Positions 41,801 to 56,800 are shown, counted from the first letter of the stretch. The stretch is 64,000 nt of DNA from Ryuthela nishihirai (GCA_038380435.1 JAWZYU010000018.1:50803751-50867750); one strand, 5' to 3'. Notes: generated from the sequence alone by a model not told the origin. A program made the numbers and translations.

Positions 41801-44800
41801 AATCTCAATGGATTTCTTTAACATTCGATAATTTTCATGCTACGGAAAGAAAATTTTCAAACTTCGGTCTTTTTGACAAAAAGGGTTTCAATCTTAAAGA
41901 TTGAGCTTTATATGCGAATGAGACTGAAGTCAAATTAGTCTTAAACCAAGTCTATCTAAATCTTAAATTTCATCAATTAGTACATATTTAAAGAGTTGTG
42001 CAACTGAAATGTTTAATGGCAGGGTCACTCCTTCTTCTCAAAAAAGAAAATAAAAATCGAAAATTAAAAGAATTATAAGGCAAATTTCTAATTATATAAT
42101 TGCATTAGAAAGTATCTGGTATAACTATTATTACTTGTGTTCAGAATAGGTTTTAAGAACAATATTTATGAATGACAACTTTTGCTAGTGAATATTGCAT
42201 ATTCCATAACAATATAATGCTAAAAAAAAACAGAAAATTTCAGAAATTCAAAATTTACATAGATTTGTTTTAAATCTTTACGTTCGTTCTGATATCAGTA
42301 AAAAAGTTTGTTCTAAAGCAGTCCGTCCAACACACCGCTTATAGCAAAAGAGCTTGCAGCTTAAAACAAGTCATCAATATACTTAATGTAGAGCTTTTCT
42401 TCCAGTGCTTTTGACCAAGCATTTTATATGCATAACTAAACGATTTTGAAGATTCATAAGACTCATTAAAAATGTATTTTTGTTTTTAATATTTTCTTGA
42501 TTTCTTAAAGTATGTAGTTTTTTTTTCTTCAATTCATCACTCATTAGAAATGCATCTTTGAATAAAGAATTTTTACTTCGGCTCTTTAAAAAATATAGTT
42601 TTTTTTTTATCTAGTGGCTGTTCATTAAGTTTGGGTTGGACGGGCCTGTTATAAAGGATATTTTCTAATCCGAGTTAGAAGTTCCTAATATGTAAATTCT
42701 TTAACGATCTGACAGGTCTCTGTAGATTATTTTATTAAACGAAAAAAGTTCAGATCCTTTCGAGTTTCTACTTACCAGCACATCATTGGAACACGGTTGT
42801 TGAAATGTTTCTCGTTAAACACACTCTCAAGAGCAACCTGTAAATCCTTTACGTTACTCCTGAAACTTACACTCTTGGAATATTTCACTAGACAAGGAGA
42901 ATATCTCAGGTATTCTGAAAGAGAAAAACATTTTCATTTTTTTCTGATGTATTACGTAACATATTTTAATTAATTATTCTTACTGATTAGGAACTAAATA
43001 CGTGAACAACCAAAGATAAGATAGATTTGAATCTACCTAACTTCTAATGAATTCCTGGGGATTTATGAAATTTGAGGACTCGGCTCAAGACAGTTTTTCC
43101 TCTTCACCCATCTTCTCCTCTTACTTAAAAAGACAGCTGATTAGTGGATAAATATCCATTGAATCAATGATGAGCTGCGACTTCGTATGTCTAAATACAA
43201 GGTACTACTGATCAAACCAAAGGTGAGGCAGATTCAGATTTCTTTGTTCACAAAAATAAAAGCAAAGATGAGATTCATGTGGCTGATTTGGTGCACATGA
43301 CCGGGATGACTCTGAAGAAAGAGAGACCATAATGCATTCAAAAGACAGTGATTGACCTGGTGGTGCATAGCACAACATCAGCAGTAGAGGAGATATTGAT
43401 CAGCGTCCAGTAGCTCAGTGGTCAGAGCACCTGACATGTCATCAGAGGTCATGGGTTCAGATCCCATCTTGCTCACGACAATTTTTCATCTACACCCATC
43501 TTCTCATGTCACTTAAAAAACAGCTTGATAGTGGATAAATATTCATTATCATAAATGATGAGCTGTTAATTCGTACGTTAAAAATGTTAGAATTTCCGGT
43601 TTTGAAATTTTCTAAAAGTTCCAATTTTTGCCGTTGAGGTCGCTAAAGTTGGAAATCTAATATTCTATATCATGTAAGTGTCAAACATGGACCACAATAA
43701 TTTTTTTTTTTAAATAAGAACATAATGAACTAAAGTAATTATGAACATAATGAACTAAATTAATCATGAATATAATTAAACATGAACATAATGAACTAAA
43801 TTAATCATGAATATAATTAAATATGAACATAATGAACACTACGAACAGCCACAGATTTTTACCAAATATTCTGAATAAAGAAAATTCAAAAGTTAATTTC
43901 AAACCATATTTTTGGAACCAGCAGGCCAAACTTAATGTAATAAGTGTCATGTGAAAGCTTATAATGCAGAGAGTCTCATAGATTATAAAACATTTATCCT
44001 GTGCTTTCTTCCCTTTAAAAAAGGGTAATCTACTCATCAGTCACTACTAGCATACGCTAAAGTTTCCAAAGGAGGAGAGGAAACCACACTCCACTACTTA
44101 CACATTTGATGTGTGTGAGTCTAATGGGATGTTTTTGACATACTAGAGTGTATGAATAATTATAGATTGGTGAATAGGGTTATGAACAATGTGCCTAAAG
44201 GCCTCAGAAAGAAGGGGAGACCTAGAATGCGGTGGGCAGACAATGTCAAACAGGACCTTGTTAGAATTGGTGTGCAGTGGCCAGACGCAGTAGATGTAGC
44301 TCAGGATAGACTTGCTTGGAGAACTAAATTGCACGGTCTGGTTGGACCTCCGTAGCCCATGGCTGCTTGAGGATGATGATGATGAGAGTGTTTGAGTTTC
44401 GGGGAATGACTTTGAAAATATATGTCATTCGAGGTTTTTATCCAGAATACTGCTTATATTCTGACACCCTTGTTCTAAATATAGTATTCATTCCAAAACG
44501 TTTTAATTTATGTAACACTTTCAGTACTGTGTGTGTGTGATTTGTGTGTATGCGTGTACAGATGTATGTGCACAGCAACAACAAAGACTTAAGTAGGCTA
44601 TTTCAAAAAGAATTTCCAATACTTTTCGCGTGAAAGATTTTTACCGAAGTGGAAGATTTTCTGTATCGAATTGTCGCTATTGATGAAGTTGGATTAGGGA
44701 TTTTGAACCTGAACTGAAATATCAGTACAATCAGTGGAAAAGTCCTTCTTCCCCCAGGCCAAAAAATGGCGATGGGGAATATCGAAATTGAAGAAAATGA

Positions 44801-47800
44801 TGATTTTCGCATTCGATTATGCTGGTGTCATCATGATAGACAGAGTGCCTACTGGCAATACTTCACAGCACAGTATTACCATGATTTTTCTTCAAAAGCT
44901 GGTAGAAAAAGTGGGGTGCTGATTCTCCATGACAACGCAAGACCACACATTGCGAAGGTCGTTCTTCTGCACTTACTACACTAAGATTTAAATTCAGGTT
45001 TAAAATCAAAGTTTCTTCAATAGCGACAATTCGATGTAGAAAATCCTCCCCGCGAGAAGTTTTAATCTTAATGCACGATGTCTTATTTTCACCCGTAACC
45101 GTGCCTGACCACTAAGCGCCATTTTTAGTCACAGCTATTCCTAAATGAGTTATGCTACGATGCAAAACACGTCACCTTCGCCTTTCTCCATTTCCTGTCT
45201 ACAATTGCTGCAACGACTGCGGTGATTGCGTCATCCATATCGGAGTGTTGCTACATTGTGCATTACTTTTGATATGACTAAGTACCTTTTTATGTTGTCT
45301 TGTAGTGTGAGAGAAAGGTAACTTTTTTTTAAAGAAATAAATTCTCTTTGGATTGAATACTTACTAATAAAACATTTCAATTTACGTTTTCCGAATTTTC
45401 CCTTAATTTGAATATCCACCATTAGATGGAGCTAAAATTGTAAAGTGAAAAACCTTTTCGCTTTGAAAGCGAGCATTCTATATTGGTTATAGACTAGAAT
45501 TTCTAGTCTAGAAAAGATTTTGCAAACGTCCTCTTTAACCAAATGTTTAGCTAAACTAGTTACACTATTTAGCTCATAACTTTTAATGGAAAAAATATTT
45601 GATATTTAGAAACTAGTAAAAAAACTTACGTGTATGGACATCACTGTTAGCTGTGCAAAACTTTGTGCTTGTTTCTATAGTGCCTTGAGCAACAAGTCCG
45701 AGCATTTCATTCTGCATCGGAGTCAGGCATGAAGAAGTGTAACTCTTCAAACAACTTCCCACTTCATCGATCATGCTGCAAATACAAGAATTACTTTAAT
45801 GTTTTTTTTTTAATTTTGCCTTTTTAAATATATTTAAACCCACATCATACAGGAAAAGTACAAAGCAACTAATGGAATACTTTTACTTTAATCTTTATTG
45901 TTCCAAATTTTATAGAGGACAGTTGGAAAACCCTACTCAAGTTTTATACTTAGATCCCCCCCCCCAAGAAGTTAAATTCTCGAAACTCTCCGAAACTGAA
46001 TTATCGGGACCTTCCCAAAACAAAATTCTCTGACCCCCCCCACACACACACAAACTAAATCCTGGGTACAGTCGCTCAAAACAATATCAGAAATTAGTGA
46101 TCTGGCAACCTTCGTGTACGTACACGAAGGTTGCCACATCACTAATATCTAAAAAAAAGTTGCCAGATATTTTTTCTGAATTCTGTAATCAACCATAGTG
46201 TTCGGGTATTTTTTTTTGAGCGACTATACGTGTCCGGTTGCAGGTTCATGAGTTTCAGAACTTGAAACTAAATATTTCGAAAACATAATTTTATTAATTT
46301 TCACTATTTTTGGAACATTTCGATTCATCGCAAAAGTTTTTCTTTTAATCAGTTGCAAAAACGAAAATGCTATTCCATGTCAAAATGCCTGTGAAGTCTT
46401 TAAACCTGCAAGGAGTAATATATAAAATGATAGATAAAAAAATACACAATTTTAGCTGTTTCAATTTCACCCTTTTTTATGCTGTAAAACAGGCCCATTC
46501 CAATCCAAACTAAATGAAGATCCACTAGAAATTTTTAAAAACAAACTCCATTCTTAAACAGCCTTAGGAAAAACATTCTTCACTTAAAAACAAAACCATA
46601 CATTTTTTAATCAAATATCATTACGTTGGCCGAGTGGTTAGCGCTCTTCGATACTACTCATAGGGACACCTGAATAAGGGATCGAACCACGTCCTTTTTT
46701 TCCAGGTTTTCCGAGATTGAACCACGTCCTTTCTGCTGCGGTCTTCCCTTCTGCTCTACGGCAGAATTAAACTGTGAGACCGCTGTGGCAATCAGATACT
46801 TGAGAAGTATTATTTTTATTTAATGAATTGGTAAAGTTTTTGATCGATTTTCAATCAGATGCTTGAGAAGTAATTTTATTATTTTCATTTAATGAATCGG
46901 TAATTTTTTATTGATTTTCAGTCAGATGCTTGAGAAGTAATTTTATTATTTTTATTTAATGAATCGGTAAATTTTCTTGATTGCTTAAAAACATAGTTTT
47001 TAAGCAATCAAGAAAATATCTTGATTAGAAAATAGAAATATACGTTTTAATGAGTACTGTGAATTGACAAAATCGTTTAGTTAGGCACCTAAAACTATTT
47101 CGTCAAAAAACTGGAAGAAATGTGCCAGATTCCTTAAACAGGTAATCCAATTTCCTTTTTTTTTTAGCAAAACGTCTTTGAGACACCTTAAAATCGTGTA
47201 AATATATAAATACGCTTAAATATTAGGTGCATCGGCCCTGTTGGGTGTTGTAACATCAGTAAAGTAAGACATGATGAATTATCGTTTCATATGAATCCGT
47301 CGGTTGCGTTATACACAAAATAAAGTCACCAAATAGTCACAAAATAAGTCACCAAATAAAAACACAGGGTCATAGAGAAAGTGAGTCAATCAAGTGTCGA
47401 ATCACATTGAATATTTCTCTTTCGTGTGATTTCGTTGGTGAATATCGTTTATCGGCGTGATAATCACCAAAACTAAAATGCGCTAATTAATTGCTTACAT
47501 GAGACCACACTATACTCTTTCATTATTAATGAATAAGTTGTAAAATTAAGTAATCGATCATATACACCGAAGAGCCAAACCATTATGACCACCTGCCTAA
47601 TATGATGTTGGTCTTCCACGTGCCACCAAAACAGATCTTACCCGGCGAGGCATGGATGCTACAAGATTTCTAATGGTGCTTTGTGGTATCTAGTAACAAC
47701 ACTTTACCAGCAGATACTTTAACTCTTGTAAGCTTCGTGGTTGAACTGCCGCAGATCGGATGTGCTGTTCCAACACAAACCACAGATGTTCGATTGGATT

Positions 47801-50800
47801 GATGTGTGGGGAATTTGAAGACCAGGGTAATACCTGGAAATCTTACTCATGTTCTACCAACCATTCTCGAACAATCCGGGCTGTTTGGCATGGCGCATTT
47901 TCCTGCTGAAAGAACGCACTACTAGAGGGTTATACCTTTGCCATGAAAGGATGTACCTTATCTGCAATGATGTTTAGTAGGTGGTAGACGTCATAATTTC
48001 CTGCACATGAATGACTGAACCCAGGGTTTCCCAACAGAACATTGCCCAAAGCATTACATTTCCTCCACCAGCTGGTTTTCGTCCCACTGTGTATCCTTGT
48101 GCCAATACTTCCCCAGGTAAACGACGCACACGTACACGGTCGACCACATGGTGTAACAGGAAACGAGATTCATCGGACCAGACCACTTTCTTCCAATCAT
48201 TCAAGGTCCGGTTTTGATGCTTGCGTGCCCATTGTAGGCGCTTTTGATGATGAACTCATATTAGCATGGGCACTTGGAATGATCTGTGGCTACGCAGCCC
48301 CATTTTCAGCAGGGATCGATGTATTGTTTGTTGCGACACATTACTCTCGTCACCAGCATTCAAATTACGGGCGAGTCGCGCCACAGTATCCCTTCTGTTG
48401 GCTTGTACCATACGGGTTAGCCTTCGCTCACCTCTAGCATCGATGTGCCATGGTCGGCCAACATCTTGCCGGTGGTTAGTGGTTTTTCTCTCCACGGACC
48501 ACTTTTTGAAGGTACTAAATACGGCTGACTGTGGGCACCCCATAAGTCTTGCCGACTCGGAAATGCTCTGACCCAGTCGTCTGACAATTACAATTTGACC
48601 TTTGTCAAACTCACTTAACTCCGCTGGCTTCCCCATCTAAAGAACAAGAATAACACTGATTAATGGCGCACAGTATCAGGTTTTATTTATACCGTTTCAT
48701 GACCTTCACATGCGCCGTCGTTTACCTGCAGTTGCTTCGATTTGCATAAAGACTCGTTGGTCATAAAGCTTTGGCTCTTTCATGTATTTATTTATATATA
48801 TACACACATTTATATAATTATTCACGTATTTTTTTAAATTGTTAATGTAATTATTTTTGTTGAAATAAAACATTCTTTCTAAATGCAAAGAGAAAAGTAT
48901 CGAAAAGATCAAAAATATGTGCAAAAACCAAACAAATATAAAAATACTCCCGTTAACCCAGAAATTCTTTTAAAGCTGGTCTCCCCTGAACGCACTATCT
49001 CGTTAAACGGGTTACTTTTACTCACTGTTTGTTTTGTGAGATGCTTGTTGTATTGGCCTATTAAAAGATTTATATCCCGTGGAATAATTACTATCGATGC
49101 GCATGTCCACAATTTCAAATTCTGTTTATAGAGTATAATATAGAACCATAAAATCACGATAGGAATTTCAGTTCTGAAGGTATTTATCTATTATTTTCTC
49201 GGGGAGAAAGCTGGTGGAAGACTCAGTTTCCCGTTGGGGGAAGAGATCCGAAAATTTTGTTTCGGGGAGGGTGCGAAATAATTTTCGTTTTTTTTTTTGG
49301 GGGGGGGGGAGAATTTAGTTTCGGGGGAAGGGACGGATTGAAAATAAGACTTCGGTAGGTTTTTCCAATTATTAAAATATTCCTCAGGATATGAAAGGTT
49401 AAAATGATGTTATATACGAAATAAAATTTTATAGTTATTGTTTAAATCTATTTTTAGTGTCGGACATATAGTGCTAAAATAAAATTATACAAAGACATCG
49501 GTTTTTAATTTCAAAACAGGTAAACAAGTATGAGATTTCGTAAAAGACGACGGGATATGCCCCTGGTGGAGGAAAAAAGATGTCTATACTGCACTCTCGG
49601 TTGGTGGCGCTTTTAGCATCTTCTATGAAGTAATATTGTTTGGTTATATACTAGATAGTTAATCAGGAATTTATTAAAGCTATTGAGGAACGATTAAAAT
49701 ATCTCCGACACTTACTCGCACCATGCGTCAACATCCTCTTCAATTTCCGGGATTCCATACGTCTTGTAATGAAGCACTCCAATGCCAATGCAGAGTTCGA
49801 CCTCTTTCGTATGGCAATCATCAGAAGCTGCTGGTTTGCTAGCTGTAAAGAGATGCAGAGGTTAGACTAAAATATTAAAAACAAATAACTGAAAAATTGA
49901 TTCATATTTAAAATATCTGTAGCATACATTGACTGGATGTTATGTTTATTGTTAATATAACAATTGTGCAATTATTACAATAATTAGTTTTATACCTCAA
50001 TTTTTTTAACAGAATTCTGTTGCTTTTGTGAATTTCGAATTAACCAGGTTTTCCGTAATTAGAAATTTTTTCAGTCCCTTGAATTTCGAATTAATAAGGT
50101 TTTACCGGGTAAGGCATGGTTGTGTGTGTCGTTTTTCTGCTGAGGTCCTGCCATCCTCTCAGACCTTCTACTATGGCATATAAACTGACAGGCTCCTGTC
50201 AGACCTCTGTGGCAAGCAGCTGCTTGAGGGGATATTTATTTATTTATTATATTTATTGTATGTATGTCAACCCAAGAAAAATAGAAGAACGACTGCCACT
50301 TAATGAAAAGATTCAAAATCAGTGTTCGTTTCAATCATAAAAACAAAGCTGAATTTATTTCATAAAAGGAATTTTATCTCCTTTAATAACTAGTAATTAG
50401 AATATTTTGTAACTAGTAAAGAGCTAAAAAAATTCTTTAAAAAAATTATTGTAAAGAAAAATATTCTTCTTCATCTTTAAAATAAGCACTGTTTATACTT
50501 TTGGCTTTTTTTTAATCTAGCATAACCAAACGAAATTGATCCGAAAGTTGTCACTGAAGAAATAAATGAGCTGTTCATTTACGGATCTGACAATAAACTG
50601 ACAAAAATATAGATAAAGAAACTACTTCATGTATTATTTCTGGTCTAATAAATGATTTTAAAGCAAACAGCTACAGTGCATATTAGAGGCACCTCAGGAA
50701 AGTAAAGCTTCAACTTTCTAATTGCTTAAAGTCAGTTAACCGTTTATAGAATTGGTACTAACCTTTATTTTCATTTTAAGTTCTATTATTTTATTCTCCA

Positions 50801-53800
50801 GAATTAAATGTTCTTTCATTTGACATGTAAAATGATCTAATTTGGGTTGTTTTACCTCTGAGCGGCACTTTTTTTGCACACCATGGGCTAAATGGCCAGG
50901 TCACATGGACCCCGAAGGCTCAGAGAAGGTTGGGGGAGGGGACCCACTGGAACAGCTGTTGGGAGACAGATGGTAGCCTCCCATCAAGGGCATCCAGCGT
51001 GTTCTTTAACGTGCACAGGGTATGGCTCTCCCGCACACGGGGCCACGGCTTAACGTCACGTTTGACGGATGGCGGCCTGACGGAGGGCGGAGAATTTTGC
51101 GGAGATAAATCTCAACGCTGACCCAGCTGGGACTCGAACCTGGGAAGTACAGATTACGAGCCTGGCGCGCTACCGACTGAGCCACCCCCGCCCCGTAAAA
51201 TGATCTAAGCATGTTTGTTAGTCATAATAACTCAGATCCTAAACTTCCGTTGTTTATCTGCCAAAAAATCTTTAAAATTATATTGACCAAAATTAATGGC
51301 ACTTTAAAGATTATGAAATATTTAGCAAATTTAACTTAATATTGTTTGTTCAAGAAAGCAATCGTGGTTTATATTAAGGAGAGGTCATGATTATACATTC
51401 ATGATTTATAATTCAAGAGCACATGGTCGTCCCATGATTATTTTTCCTTTGAGATGTTGTCGTAAATATAGACTTCATCGTGATTATTTTTAATTAAGGG
51501 AAGCATTTTGAGATATCCGAGGTTACGTTTTATGGTAAATGACCATAAAAGGCTTAAGTGCTAGAAAGTTGACGTTAATATTATTTTAAAGGTCAAGCAA
51601 GGGATTCGAAATGAAACCGATTCCTTCTGAAGATTAATCAAGATCAAAGATATTGCTTTTCAAATAAAAGTTAGGTTGCTGAAATTTGATAGTTTTTCCT
51701 GTTTTTGAGCGACAGTTTTTCGGAATCCATTAGTTATATAAACTGGAGTTGTGAAAAAGTTTTTTTGTAGGTAGAACAAACTCGCCATATTTTATTTAAA
51801 TCTGTCAGATTCACACTTTGCAGTGTGAATTTGACATAGAATGATCCTACTGTAAAAAATCGTAAAACTAAAAACAAAGGAAAAAATAGAGGAAATTAGT
51901 GCAGAGAAGTATCATATGTATGAGAAAAAGAACCTTCACCAACTGCTGCTCATTAAATAAAAGGATTGCTGTATTGAAGCGCATATAAGAAATTTTCGGT
52001 TGCCACAACATTTATATTCATTAACATATTCAGTTTTCCCTATGTCATTATTTTCAAACAATCTGCCATATCTGAAACGCTATATAATGAAAGTATCATT
52101 TCTAATAATATGAAAATTTTTTCAATTTCTTAATTTTCTGAAAATTATTCAAAACTCCAGGTGCAAAAGGAAATATTTATACGTAATTTCATATTTTTTT
52201 GTATCCTCTATGCATATAATCCATTACTCCTTAATTAATTATAAAGTGCCCTAACTCTACTATAACCCTGTATTAAAAAGTAACAAAACCATAAACGTTT
52301 TACATACAATAAAACTCCTACACCAAGAACATGTAACAGCCCAAGAAGAAAGTTTTTTCGGCCGCCAAGCGAATGTAAATGGAAATTAATATTTTAGCAC
52401 GTTTTTACGATAAAAATATCTTTATCATATATAATATTATTTTAAAATGGGGAGAGAGAACTGAGAGTCAATTTATAACAGTTTTTACCCATTCTTACAG
52501 GGAACCTAATGAAAACGTTTGAAAGCAGTCAGCTTGTGTTGATGCAAATGAATTTGATTGATTATTGTAGCTCATAACGAAGTTGAGCTATTAGTTTTTT
52601 TTTTTGTTTTTGTTTTTTCAATTTAATACTTTAAAAAAAAAACGGAAATAGGTATCCATCTATACAAAGGACAGAGATAACCTAGAAAGTCTATTGGGTT
52701 TCTCCTGGTTTCTCATATAACATACTAACACATACCCACTTTGTTATAGTGCTCAGGCACGCTAACCACTAGACCAGGTACGGGTAAGCAGCATAAATTT
52801 CCACACTATTCAATCGATGTAGCGCCTGCGTTTTTTTTTTTTAATTGCTTTTTAGTAAAAAAAGAATATTCTCTGAGCACAATCTGTAGCTTCTGCGTAA
52901 AATGGCATTTGGAAGTGGGGATTTTACATAGAATGATCCTACTGTAAAAAATCGTTAAAATGAAAACAAAGGGAAAAATAGAGGAAAAAAATAGAGAAAT
53001 AACATTTATATGAAAAATGCTGATGATTAATGCTGATGATTAAATGCAATGAGTGATATATTTAATCGCATATAAGAAATTTTTAGTTGCAACAACATTT
53101 ATATTCAGTAACTAATTCAATTTTTCCCTATATAATTATTTTCGAAAATTTAATTATGAAAAATATATTAATTTAAAAATATAATTATTTTCGACAATAC
53201 CCAGTCACCTCTAACGATTAAGTGTCTCACTTTTTAAAACCGATTCTCAATCATTTTATTTGCATCACTTTTTGTTTTCGTTCCGTTATCTTCTTGTCAT
53301 CTTTAAAAATAAATTGAGCATCCCACCTTATGCGGTCTTCCCACTAACACTAATGCATTTGCATATCGCGGTAAGTGAAACATCACTAATAAGATTGGGA
53401 TATGGCTTAAATTTCTGGGAGTGATTTAAGAATTTGCAATTTTCCGATGCTTTGAGAAATTCAATTTCCTAAAAATACATCCATTATGGCATAAGGCATG
53501 CACGCTATCATTAGATATATAGAAAAACCACACCGCCAAATAACAGTTCAAAAATGAATACAATCAACATGTTATTTACATGAGAAATGGAAAGGTATAC
53601 TGTTTGTGAGGTAAACTATTGTTTGTGAAATCTGGGATGGGTTGTTTACCTAAGAGCGGAACTTTTGTGCGCAGAATGGGTAAAATGTCCAGATCAAAAG
53701 ATCCCAAGGACTCAGAGTTGGGTAGGGAATAATAATAACCAATTGTACAGCTGTTAGCAGAATGAGTGAAGACATCCCGTCAAGATTATCCAGTTTATTT

Positions 53801-56800
53801 GACGTGCACAGGGTGTGGTTCTCCTGCACATAGAACCATGGCTTAATACCCCATCTGATGCGAGATTTTTTTTTTTTTCAGGTCAGGGTGGTGGATAATG
53901 GAGATCAACCAAATTCTGCATGATTAAAAAGCGATATTTTAATCTTATTGTCTAAATTATTCCTTCACCCCGATGAGAAATACTGGGTTCAATATTTGGT
54001 GAATAAACACGGATCAAGGCTCGTCATTATCTCAATATCCAAATACGTTATTTCAACAAATATTCCAAGCCCTCCCTTTATCTGCATTGAGATCCATGCT
54101 GTTTCAAATAAGGAAATCTGAATTTATCAAAAACAGAAGGTAGAATTTGGTGCATATCAGTTCGTGGAAATTGAATCATAATACCTTTTCAGTATGTAAA
54201 CATATAAAATATTTTAATCAAAATTTGAGGAAAGAAGCATGTAAAACATATGCAGGACATATTATAGGGATAAGCTTCGTATTTCAAATAATTATGCCTC
54301 TAAAGATAGCGTTAATATAATAACAATGCAATCAAGTAACTGTAAAAAGAAACTCTTCAGTTATTTGACCATTAATCATATACTATCAGTGGTCATTGAA
54401 TTATAACCATTCCACCTCATTTTTTGTCAGTGGAATGATAATTTGAAGATCTATAACTTCTAAAATAAATTATTTACGAGGAAATGTGGCTAATGATAAT
54501 TAAAAGCTATCAATCTATTTAAATCTCGATTTTCAACAATATTTCATCAGTATATTCACACAGGTATGAGGTTAAAACAGTTCACAGCAGCCAATGTGTT
54601 CTATGAAATTTATCAAAAACAAAATCAAGCGAATATTGAGGGAATTATTTACATACACTTCTAAAGTAAACAATTATTTAACGAAATGGTTTGAAATAAT
54701 ACTTCTTATTCCAATTAATTTCAAAAGTAAATTCTTTTGTCTAGCTTTTTTCCAATTTTATTGTCTAATTTTTTGTCTATATTAATATATTATATATATT
54801 AATATATATATATATAAATAGTATAATAATTAATGTCTAAATTTATTGTTAAATGTTCAAACCTCCATAACTCTTGAAATCCTGAGGAATATTCTTAAAA
54901 ATATATATATATATATAGAATTGATTGAGATCATTAATTTACCTTTAGCCCCATTTTCCCATAAAATAATATGCAATTATTTTAAAAGTTATAGAGCTTC
55001 GAATTTAGCCTCCCACTGACACAATATGGACTAGGGTGGTCATAATTTCATGAACACTTAGTGTATATAATAGTAGTTATGCAATCGTGTTAAACTTATT
55101 CCCATTCTAGTAGAAATTAAAAAAACTCCGCAAAGTAATATTACACAAGCAAGAATAAAATAAAAAATGCAGCACAAATAAAATAACACAAAATCTAAAG
55201 CTGACTCTGAAATTCTAAGTTCCTCCTGGCACTGATTTGCACCAAGATTTGAAACGAGCATTACGCACGTAAAGCAAAAACTTAGATAGAAGTTGAGTGA
55301 TCAGTAAAATTTAAGTAAAAAAAGTTTATAATTTTTTTTCAGACAATAACTTTTAATAAATTTATTTAGTAAAACGAATATCAGTTAGAAATTAATTTCT
55401 ACTCCAATAGATCAACCTTTTCACAAGCCATCTTTATAGCTTATTATATTAGCATGCTCCTATCAGATCTCTTTGATAAAAGATATGCAATTCATTTTTA
55501 TTTATTTATTAAAGTTTTTCTAATAAGAACTTTTATTGTATTTTATTTTTACACTGCCCTGCTGTAATACATCCCAACCAAATAAACACCGATGCTATCC
55601 TTCAATTCAATGGTCATTTCTCTTCTGTTTAACTGTACTTGTCTCCCGAATAGATCGGATACCAGTCTTGCTAAGAGGCAATAATTATTCTAAATCCATA
55701 TTATATGAAATGAAATTTGAGAACAAATTAACTACAAACAAATTGGCATCATTTCTTGAGGACTCGGTGCTTCGCACAGAAATCATCATCTTGACCAGAG
55801 ACGTGAAGAGGTCGATAGCACAGAAAATTAAGATTCAGAAGATTATTTTTGCTTTGCAGTAGTTTTTGCATTTTACAATAATTTTAATATCACTTTGACT
55901 TGAATCTTTAACACTTATTTTTGAACTTATAAATTTTCGAATTTTTCATTATTTTACCAGAAAGATGAATAATTTTGAATAAGTTTCCAAAATTTGTTAA
56001 ACCCTCAAGTCTCTTAAATCAGAGAGTTCAACTTTGGGCTGCATTGATATCCCAGTCTTTAAAAACAGATATTTGACACATTCTTTTAACTTCAAAGAAA
56101 AACACTAAGAAAAGGGTGAAGAATTTATTCTTTGGAATAAACTCTTAAACAGTACATACATTTTTTTCTCGTATAGAGTCTCTTTAGATTTAATGGCTAC
56201 CCCCAATTATCTGATAAGAAAAATATCTAAGATTTGAAAATAGAGATTCAAGCCAAAGTGATATTAAAATGATTGCCGAATGCAGAAACTACTACAAAGC
56301 AAATATAATCTTCTGGATCTTAATTTTCCGCGCTATCGACCTCTTCACGTATGTGGTTCAGAGGATGATTTCTGTGCTGAGGCACAAAGTTCTCAAGAAA
56401 TGATGCCAAAATAAAACTAAAATAATTCATTGACTCAAAAATTGTTAAATATTGTTCTTTTATTTCGAAATTTATTATCATCTAGTAACTATTAAATAGA
56501 GATTTAAGGCCAATTAATATAAATAGACTACATATGAGTATAATTTTAGTGCAGGTATTAATATAGAAATAATTCAGAAATCTAAAGGTCGCCTAGAGCA
56601 GGCCTGGGCAAACATTTTAACTGAAGTGCAGCATAGAAAACTGAAATGGGAGAGCTGGTCGCCAAAGAAAACTGAAATCGAAAGGTGGGCAGCCAGCAAA
56701 AATAAATAATCAATAACGTACAGTCTCTCAAAAAAATATCCGAACACTATGATTGATTACAGAATTCAGAAAAAATATCTCGCAACGATTTTTTAGAAAT

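Noticed and set aside
48042..48437. 131-codon plus-strand frame
   Set aside because: It is a shadow of the minus-strand Tc1 transposase.
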